DNA from: Marinobacter sp. BW6
GTDB lineage: Bacteria; Pseudomonadota; Gammaproteobacteria; Pseudomonadales; Oleiphilaceae
Assembly (NCBI RefSeq): GCF_008107725.1
Contig: NZ_VIRN01000083.1
Span: forward strand, 124,001-188,000
DNA: 64,000 nt
Reading direction: 5' to 3'
The notes beneath the pieces were generated by a model. The model saw only the letters and a list, made by a program, of their open reading frames with translations. It ran no database searches and had not been told where the DNA came from. The position numbers were made by a program, and so were the translations under genes. Of this stretch, positions 58,649 through 64,000 are shown piece after piece (within the stretch, counting starts at the first letter, position 1; each line of letters starts with the position of its first letter).

Positions 58649-59638
58649 CTACGCCGCCGATGAGGCCTGCCCGCGCCTGGAACCGATCCATTCAACAAGC
58701 AGAACAAGCCCGAAGCCAGCCAGCGCCATAAACACAGCGAGTAGTACCTCAGGATCCTGGCCAGCCTGCTCCGCGAAGGTCCAGGGCCAGATACTTGCCT
58801 CATTCAGTGGCACTTGCTCACCAGAGCTGTTGATGCGCCAACTGAGAGTTTCTTTCCAGGGCCACACCTTGTTGAGCGAGCCGATCATGAAGCCCGTCAG
58901 CAAAGCGAGCACCAGATCGTGAAAATGATGAAACGCCCAGGTGATCAGGCGGGCAATGGAAAACAGGCCCGCCACGCAACCTGCCATAAACAGCAGCAGA
59001 ATGCTCACATCCACTGCTTTGATCGCTGCCAGAACGGGAGCGTACATACCGATAATCACCAGGATGAAACTACCCGAGATGCCAGGGAGGATCATGGCAC
59101 AGATGGCAAGCGCTCCGGCTCCGAAAAATGCCAATGCGGAGGGGGAGACCTCGCTGGCAGACAGGGCGGTAATCCACCAGGCGATAACAATGCCGAACAG
59201 CAGCGGGACCAGAAGTGCGGGGATATAGCGCCGGACCTGACGCCCCACATGCCACACCGAAGCCACAATCAAGCCAAAGAAAAAACTCCAGATCAGGATC
59301 GGATATGCCACCAGCATATAGCTGATGGCGGAAGCCAGGGTGGCAATGCTCGTCAGAATGCCTGCCAACAAGCAGACCAGAAAGGTTCCATCGCAGTCGC
59401 GCCAGAAAACTCTGAACTGGCCCCGAAACAGTTGGTGGAAGACTGCGCCCGGGACAGCGTTGATGGCTTCAAGCAGCCGGAAGTAGATGCCGGTAATGAA
59501 TGCTATGGTGCCACCGGACACCCCGGGAACGATATCAGCGGCTCCCATGGCGATGCCCCGCAGAAACACCGCCGCAGGGTGATGGTTACGGACGGTCTCG
59601 CCAACAGAGTCGGAGCTGTGTACTGCAGAGTCAACCAT
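58649..59638 (-). CDS. DUF368 membrane protein, probable undecaprenyl-phosphate translocase (PopT type)
   Basis: A 329-residue polytopic membrane protein with about eight to nine helices. FLRGIAMGAADIVPGVSGGTIAFITGIY and the internal repeat PGISGSFILVIIGMYAPVLAA are DUF368 signatures; both PGxSGG/S loops probably form a symmetric core. DUF368 proteins (PopT) were recently shown to recycle undecaprenyl phosphate across the membrane in other bacteria. It begins 2 bp after the pcm stop, so it looks like part of the truD-surE-pcm operon, upstream of nlpD. Confidence 0.88.
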   Translation of the reverse strand: MVDSAVHSSDSVGETVRNHHPAAVFLRGIAMGAADIVPGVSGGTIAFITGIYFRLLEAINAVPGAVFHQLFRGQFRVFWRDCDGTFLVCLLAGILTSIATLASAISYMLVAYPILIWSFFFGLIVASVWHVGRQVRRYIPALLVPLLFGIVIAWWITALSASEVSPSALAFFGAGALAICAMILPGISGSFILVIIGMYAPVLAAIKAVDVSILLLFMAGCVAGLFSIARLITWAFHHFHDLVLALLTGFMIGSLNKVWPWKETLSWRINSSGEQVPLNEASIWPWTFAEQAGQDPEVLLAVFMALAGFGLVLLVEWIGSRRGQASSAA

Positions 59639-59640
59639 GA

Positions 59641-60297
59641 CTATCGGACAACCCCGCCCAGAAGCGGCACAAACCGGACCGGTTCCAACTCTTTATGATC
59701 GAAACGATCGCCACGGCGGGTTACCTCCACCAATACCTGACTCTCTTCGCCCACTGGCGCAATCAGAACGCCTCCGTCCGCCAATTGAGCAAGTAGTTCG
59801 CCTGGAACTTCAATGGGCGCAGCGGTCACGATAATGCCTTCGAAAGGCCCCCGCTCAGGCCAGCCCATGCCACCATCAGCGTGCTTCAGGAACACGTTTC
59901 TGGCGTTCAGCTGTCGCAACCGGTCCCGTGCCCGGTCCTGCAGTGCCTTGATACGCTCAACGCTGTAGATTTCCGAGAACAGGCGGGAGAGTACCGAGGT
60001 CTGGTAGCCAGAGCCGGTTCCCAACTCAAGTACCCGTGACGGCCCATGAGCCAGCATCAACTCCGTCATTCGCGCCACGATGTAGGGCTGGGACAGCGTC
60101 TGGCCATAACCGATCGGAAGAGAAGTATCTTCATAGGCCCGATGGGACAGGGCCTCATCCAGGAAGATGTGCCGTGGCACCTCTCCCATAATCTCAAGTA
60201 CCCGGTCCGATTCGATGCCGGCTTCCCTGAGGCGCTGAACCAGTCGCATCCGGGTGCGTCGGGAGGTCATCCCGATGCCTTCGAGCTGAGCGGTCAT
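59641..60297 (-). CDS. pcm: Protein-L-isoaspartate O-methyltransferase
   Basis: A 218-residue repair enzyme that uses SAM to methylate isoaspartyl residues. The start is ATG 60297, which overlaps the surE TGA as ATGA; an upstream frame has 9 more codons. The SAM motif I is VLELGTGSGYQTSVLSRL, with GQTLSQPYIVARMTELM before it and GIIVTAAPIEVP after it. The N-terminal ~20 residues precede the conserved core LVQRLREAGIESDRVLEIM. Confidence 0.95.
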   Translation of the reverse strand: MTAQLEGIGMTSRRTRMRLVQRLREAGIESDRVLEIMGEVPRHIFLDEALSHRAYEDTSLPIGYGQTLSQPYIVARMTELMLAHGPSRVLELGTGSGYQTSVLSRLFSEIYSVERIKALQDRARDRLRQLNARNVFLKHADGGMGWPERGPFEGIIVTAAPIEVPGELLAQLADGGVLIAPVGEESQVLVEVTRRGDRFDHKELEPVRFVPLLGGVVR

Positions 60298-61052
60298 CCC
60301 CGGCCCTCCAGCGAATCGACCCAATCCCGGAGCCGAGACAGGGCCTCGTGCCGGGTCATGTCGATATGTACCGGGGTAACAGAGACATAGCCTTCTCGAA
60401 CGGCGTTGAAATCCGTACCCGGACCGGCATCACCCCCAACACCGGCCGCCCCTATCCAGTAACGCTCCTTACCCCGGGGACAGGTCATCGGAACGGCGCC
60501 TTCTGCACGCTCGCGGTGACCCAGCCGGGTTACCCGAATGCCTGCCAGGTCCTCCCAGGGGACGTCCGGGACATTCACATTGAGAATCGAGCGCGGCCCG
60601 AGGACCAGAGGACGCTCGTTCTCAAGCAGCATCCGGACAACCCGGGCAGCAGTCTCGTAGTGAAAGTGGCCATCATTCACCAGGGAAACGGCGATGGCAG
60701 GGAGGCCAAGATGGCGCCCTTCGGTGGCGGCGGCAACGGTACCGGAGTAGATAATGTCATCGCCCAGGTTGGCGTGGGTGTTTATCCCGGAAACCACCCT
60801 GTCGAACGGCTCCGGGAACAGTCCGTTAACCGCAAGATGAACACAGTCAGTCGGCGTTCCGTCCACAGAACGGAACCCGTTGGGATGCTCCTCCACCGTC
60901 AGGGGGCGGTTGAGGGTCAGGGCATTGCTGGCGCCGCTGTGATCCCTATCAGGCGCCACGACCTCCAACTCACCCAGCCCCTTTAACCCCTCAAACAGGG
61001 CGATAAGCCCTGGTGAATGAACGCCGTCATCGTTCGACAACAGAATACGCAC
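60294..61052 (-). CDS. surE: 5'/3'-nucleotidase SurE
   Basis: A 252-residue metal-dependent nucleotidase. The start is GTG 61052 (read as MRILLSNDDGVHSPGLIALF); NDDG contains the metal-binding Asp residues. GTPTDCVHLAVNGLF, SGINTHANLGDDIIYSGTVAAATEG and VNVNVPDVP are family motifs. It is coupled to pcm by a 4-bp overlap and lies 11 bp after truD. The order truD-surE-pcm is conserved with E. coli and Pseudomonas. Confidence 0.96.
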   Translation of the reverse strand: MRILLSNDDGVHSPGLIALFEGLKGLGELEVVAPDRDHSGASNALTLNRPLTVEEHPNGFRSVDGTPTDCVHLAVNGLFPEPFDRVVSGINTHANLGDDIIYSGTVAAATEGRHLGLPAIAVSLVNDGHFHYETAARVVRMLLENERPLVLGPRSILNVNVPDVPWEDLAGIRVTRLGHRERAEGAVPMTCPRGKERYWIGAAGVGGDAGPGTDFNAVREGYVSVTPVHIDMTRHEALSRLRDWVDSLEGRG

Positions 61053-61063
61053 AGTGTTCTCCG

Positions 61064-62113
61064 CTAGCCTTGTTGTTCGTTATGTCGGCCGAGGCTCATG
61101 TCCTCAAGCTCGAAAATATCACTCAATATGGTTGTGGCGTACTGGCCAGGTGACAGAAAAAACGTCAATTCCAGGCCGCCTTCAGCCAACCACTGCCAGG
61201 AGAGCCCCTCCGGCTTTACCGCCAGCGGCCGCCGCTCCGGTTTCATCCGGGTGGCCGAGAACAGGCTCGCCAAGCCCGGGGTTTGCGCAACAATGTCCCG
61301 TTCAAGAGTTTCCAGTGCCCCGGAAGCGGTCGTGCCTCCGTCACCCCACAGGGGCCCTGTCGCCCCTGGATCGGCCCAACTGCCATCGTCTACCCGAGCC
61401 GCAAGCACCTCGTTGAACAGCCATGAGCGCGCCGCCGAAAAATACAATACGTTTTTAGAGCCGTCGCTGCCAGCACGCTTTCTGCCACCACGGCCTTTTC
61501 CGCCAGACCGGCTCCGACGGTTCAGGGTGGCCGGGTCCAGATGCACCGCCCGGTCAAGGTTAGCGCCACCGTTGCCAAACCTTTGGGGGCCAAAGTAATT
61601 GGGAGCACCAATATCTGCGAGGCGGACCAGCGCGTGATCGATAACCTCGCGCTCCCCGGTAATGCCTCTCAGGATTACCACAAAGCCGTTGCCCGTGTGC
61701 TCGCCTCGACGTAATTTCCGCGCTTGTCGCGAGGCCGCCAGAACCGGCCAGCGAACGGCAATCTCCTGAATCAGGGAGGCGTCCTGAGACTCACAACCGG
61801 GTCGATAGAGACTGAACCACTGGCGTGTCACCGCATGCCGGTCCTTGAGACCGCAGAAGCCGACATCAAAGTTGCGACAACCAGCAATTCTGGCCAACTC
61901 GCGAGCAACATACTCTGTGTTATCGCCCACTTTCTCCAGTTTCAGACAGAGGTGCTCTCCACTTCCTGCGGTGGCATCTGCCTCGACATCGGAGTTGCTT
62001 TCCGATAGCTCCAGTAACTCGTCGACAATGAAATCGCCGGGCGTTGTCTTTAAGCGGCCAAAAGCAACACGGCCACCACCGGACGTTGGCCAGTCAAGAC
62101 GCCACTGAGTCAC
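61064..62113 (-). CDS. truD: tRNA pseudouridine(13) synthase TruD
   Basis: A 349-residue pseudouridine synthase acting on U13 of tRNA-Glu. It starts at GTG 62113, overlapping the ispF TGA as GTGA. The catalytic Asp is Asp91 in GFCGLKDRHAVTRQWFSL. The N-terminus (VAFGRLKTTPGDFIVDELLE) and the TRUD-insert region (NYFGPQRFGNGGANLDRAV) are typical. A Gly/Arg/Lys-rich stretch (RSRSGGKGRGGRKRAG) lies in the insertion and is unusual in basicity. Confidence 0.95.
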   Translation of the reverse strand: MTQWRLDWPTSGGGRVAFGRLKTTPGDFIVDELLELSESNSDVEADATAGSGEHLCLKLEKVGDNTEYVARELARIAGCRNFDVGFCGLKDRHAVTRQWFSLYRPGCESQDASLIQEIAVRWPVLAASRQARKLRRGEHTGNGFVVILRGITGEREVIDHALVRLADIGAPNYFGPQRFGNGGANLDRAVHLDPATLNRRSRSGGKGRGGRKRAGSDGSKNVLYFSAARSWLFNEVLAARVDDGSWADPGATGPLWGDGGTTASGALETLERDIVAQTPGLASLFSATRMKPERRPLAVKPEGLSWQWLAEGGLELTFFLSPGQYATTILSDIFELEDMSLGRHNEQQG

Positions 62114-62589
62114 GAACCCTCCGGTTCAAGCAGGCAGATGGCCTGGCAGGCGATGCCTTCGCCCCGCCCCGTAAAACCGAGTTTTTCCGTGGTAGTCGCT
62201 TTCACGCTCACGCGGCTGGCGGCGACCCCCAGGTCTTCCGCAATGTTCAGACGGATGGCATCGATATGAGGAGCCATTTTAGGCGCTTGAGCAATGATGG
62301 TGGTATCCACGTTAACCACACTGAACCCTTCGTCCCGGACACGCGTCATGACCCGGCGTAGAAGATCGCGGCTGTCGGCCCCGGCCCACTCATCACTGGT
62401 GTCTGGAAAGAAATGCCCGATGTCGCCAAGTGCTACCGCGCCCAACAGTGCATCCGCCAGCGCATGGAGCAGGACATCACCATCGGAATGAGCCTTCAGT
62501 CCTTGGGAGTGCGGAATGCTTACGCCGCCAATAATCACACAGTCGCCTTCACAGAAGGCATGGACATCAAAGCCCTGACCAATACGCAT
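62110..62589 (-). CDS. ispF: 2-C-methyl-D-erythritol 2,4-cyclodiphosphate synthase
   Basis: A 159-residue enzyme of the MEP isoprenoid pathway, trimeric with a Zn site. I chose ATG 62589 (MRIGQGFDVHAF); 50 open codons upstream overlap ispD out of frame and are not real. Zn ligands are Asp8, His10 and His42 in the DVHAF and DVLLHAL motifs. FFPDTSDEWAGADSRDLL and VKATTTEKLGFTGRGEGIA complete the signature. It lies 25 bp after ispD. Confidence 0.96.
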   Translation of the reverse strand: MRIGQGFDVHAFCEGDCVIIGGVSIPHSQGLKAHSDGDVLLHALADALLGAVALGDIGHFFPDTSDEWAGADSRDLLRRVMTRVRDEGFSVVNVDTTIIAQAPKMAPHIDAIRLNIAEDLGVAASRVSVKATTTEKLGFTGRGEGIACQAICLLEPEGS

Positions 62590-62614
62590 AATGTGCTCCG
62601 GAAACTCCGAAAAT

Positions 62615-63316
62615 TCAGAACCGGCTAAGAATAAAGCCTGCAAGCGCCAGATCCGCGGGTACGGTGATCTTGATATTGTCCGGCCGCCCTTCAACCAGCA
62701 CCGGCATGTTACCGGAAAACTCCACGGCAGAGGACTCATCCGTCACCGGAAGTTCCGTGGCCAGAGCAGTCTCCAGGGAGTCGACCAGAATACGATAGCG
62801 AAACATCTGGGGCGTCAGCGCCCGCCACAAACTTGTGCGATCAACCGTCCCGGCAACCTCCGGAAGCTCGCCGGTGCCGGCTTTCTTGAGGGTGTCGGCC
62901 ACTGGCGAAGCAAGGAGCCCCCCAACCGGGTGGTTGTAGAGTTGGTCAATAAGATTGGACAAATCCCGGGTATGAAGGCATGGCCTAGCGGCATCGTGGA
63001 CCAGAACCCAGTCATCATCCCTGACCTGTTCCGCCATGGCATGCAGTGCCGACAACACCGAGCTGGCCCTTTCAGAACCGCCAGTGCAGGTCTGAATCCG
63101 GCTATCGCCACTAGCCTCGGTATCCGGCCACCAATGATCGGTCGGATGCAATGGCACCATGCAGCCTGAAAAAGGGGCGGAATCCATGAGTCGGGAAAGA
63201 GTGATGTCGAGAATGAAACGTTGGTCGATCCGAAGGTACTGTTTCGGTTTCTCAGCCTGCATGCGCTGGCCGATGCCGGCGGCAGGAACAATCAGCCAAA
63301 GTCTCGGAGCAGGCAT
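62615..63316 (-). CDS. ispD: 2-C-methyl-D-erythritol 4-phosphate cytidylyltransferase
   Basis: A 233-residue MEP-pathway enzyme making CDP-methylerythritol; IspE acts between it and IspF. The start is ATG 63316 (MPAPRLWLIVPAAGIGQRM), with a TTG two codons upstream abutting ftsB. The CTP-binding loop is PAAGIGQRMQAEKPKQYL, and VLVHDAARPCLHTRDLSNLI and DESSAVEFSGNMPVLVEGRP are conserved. Spacing suggests a ftsB-ispD-ispF-truD-surE-pcm transcript. Confidence 0.95.
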   Translation of the reverse strand: MPAPRLWLIVPAAGIGQRMQAEKPKQYLRIDQRFILDITLSRLMDSAPFSGCMVPLHPTDHWWPDTEASGDSRIQTCTGGSERASSVLSALHAMAEQVRDDDWVLVHDAARPCLHTRDLSNLIDQLYNHPVGGLLASPVADTLKKAGTGELPEVAGTVDRTSLWRALTPQMFRYRILVDSLETALATELPVTDESSAVEFSGNMPVLVEGRPDNIKITVPADLALAGFILSRF

Positions 63317-63322
63317 AGACAA

Positions 63323-63595
63323 TCAGTTTTCAACAACCAGGAAAAAGGTCTCGTCTTCTCTTATCAGGCCGAGGTTCATTCTGGCCCGCTCTTCAACGGC
63401 GCCCTGCTCGTTACGCAGATTCCTGACTTCGGCATAGAGGCGTTCATTGCGGGTAGCCAGTTCGGCATTTTCTTCGCGTTGCTCTGCGATGGACTGCTCA
63501 AGAGCCCATACCTGCGCAAAGCTGCCCTCCCCGACCCACAGGCGCACCTGTAGCAGGAGAATCACAACCACCATTATGGTCCAGAGCAACTTCAT
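63323..63595 (-). CDS. ftsB: Cell division protein FtsB
   Basis: A 90-residue bitopic membrane protein linking FtsL and FtsQ in the divisome. A membrane helix at about 4-20 (LLWTIMVVVILLLQVRLWVG) is followed by a periplasmic coiled coil (LEQSIAEQREENAELATRNE, RLYAEVRNLRNEQGAVEERA) and a conserved end MNLGLIREDETFF. The eno-ftsB-ispD-ispF order is standard. A terminator separates it from eno, so it probably has its own promoter at about 63600-63690. Confidence 0.94.
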   Translation of the reverse strand: MKLLWTIMVVVILLLQVRLWVGEGSFAQVWALEQSIAEQREENAELATRNERLYAEVRNLRNEQGAVEERARMNLGLIREDETFFLVVEN

Positions 63596-63696
63596 TGCCG
63601 ATTCCGTTCAAAAATTAATCAATCAAAATAACAACGCCGGACGTTGAGTATAGACCTTAGAGTAGATTAGCAACAAATTCTTCTAACTGCCTGTAC

Positions 63697-63742
63697 AAAA
63701 AGGCCATCGCATCCAGACTTTCGCCCAGAACACGATGGCCTT
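63697..63742 (-). terminator. eno intrinsic terminator
   Basis: On the minus strand AAGGCCATCG pairs with CGATGGCCTT across a 23-base loop, followed by TTTTGT. It lies 58 bp beyond the eno stop. Confidence 0.7.
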
Positions 63743-63800
63743 AGCAGTTTTTCGCTGATCACCGGCCCGACACTTTGCCAGAACCGGTCAAATCAGTCGA

Positions 63801-64000
63801 TCAGCTTTGCCCTTTGATCTCGCTCAGGCCGCGGTATGGCGCCTTACCGTCCAGAGCTTCTTCGATACGCAGCAGCTGGTTGTACTTGGCAACACGATCC
63901 GAACGGCACAGGGAGCCAGTCTTGATCTGGCCAGCGCAAGTGGCCACGGCCAGATCAGCAATGGTGGTGTCTTCGGTTTCACCCGAGCGGTGCGAAATCA
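63801..64000 (-). CDS. eno: Enolase (C-terminal part, cut by window end)
   Basis: The last 66 residues and the stop at 63801-63803. The segment ISHRSGETEDTTIADLAVAT is the enolase signature region with the catalytic His loop, followed by QIKTGSLCRSDRVAKYNQLL and APYRGLSEIKGQ at the end. The enzyme converts 2-phosphoglycerate to phosphoenolpyruvate in glycolysis and is a subunit of the RNA degradosome in E. coli. The rest lies outside the window. Confidence 0.95.
   Translation of the reverse strand, partial: ISHRSGETEDTTIADLAVATCAGQIKTGSLCRSDRVAKYNQLLRIEEALDGKAPYRGLSEIKGQS

Overview
The window reads as a core-chromosome segment of a marine gammaproteobacterium, most likely a Marinobacter species. 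This is an inference from protein character, moderately high GC and gene order; no database was searched. Several blocks keep the order known from Pseudomonas: alaS-lysC-csrA-tRNA-Ser-tRNA-Arg, lptG/lptF-pepA-holC-valS, MCP-ampE-ampD-DUF1631-nadC, hda/DUF2066-purM-purN, dcd-apbC-metG-rnfABCDGE-nth, and rpoS-nlpD-pcm-surE-truD-ispF-ispD-ftsB-eno. I see no prophage, transposon, CRISPR array, rRNA operon or defence island.

Region by region. 1-4.3 kb: the end of imuB and all of dnaE2, the SOS mutagenic polymerase cassette. 4.4-7.8 kb: the Na+-pumping oxaloacetate decarboxylase operon oadGAB on the minus strand. 8-10.6 kb: dbpA, a DUF2058 gene and a small secreted Gly/Met/Gln repeat protein. 10.7-15.2 kb: a large secreted protein with a sorting-signal-like C-terminus, a 0.6-kb gap, a chemoreceptor and a small stress-like protein. 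15.3-20.1 kb: three tRNA genes, csrA, lysC and alaS. 20.3-29.7 kb: an RDD protein, lptFG, pepA-holC, valS, a ketopantoate-reductase-like gene and a cobalamin adenosyltransferase. 29.7-36.8 kb: a second chemoreceptor with a strong FliA-type promoter, ampE, ampD, a DUF1631 gene and nadC. 36.8-45.9 kb: yqcC, an orphan parA, hda, a CDP-alcohol phosphatidyltransferase, a DUF2066 gene, purMN, a DUF3108 gene, avtA, a DUF416 gene and dcd. 45.9-55.5 kb: apbC, metG, the six rnf/rsx genes and nth. 55.5-64 kb: a chalcone-isomerase-like gene, rpoS, nlpD, a DUF368 (PopT-type) gene, pcm, surE, truD, ispF, ispD, ftsB and the 3' end of eno.

Functionally the window combines translation (three synthetases, three tRNAs, truD), envelope biogenesis (lptFG, ampDE, nlpD, popT, ispDF, ftsB), ion-coupled energetics (OAD and Rnf), stress and post-transcriptional regulation (rpoS, csrA), replication and repair (imuB/dnaE2, holC, hda, nth) and chemotaxis. 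Many genes overlap by 4 bp (ATGA or GTGA), which fixes several start codons; others use TTG or GTG.

I found no convincing new multi-gene system. The signals most worth a second look are non-coding: paired inverted repeats upstream of nlpD, a terminator-like hairpin in the metG leader, an inverted repeat upstream of oadG, a FliA promoter driving the ampE-linked chemoreceptor, and the 0.6-kb gap at 12.4-13.1 kb. Two unrecognised or barely recognised secreted proteins at 10.2-12.4 kb also stand out.
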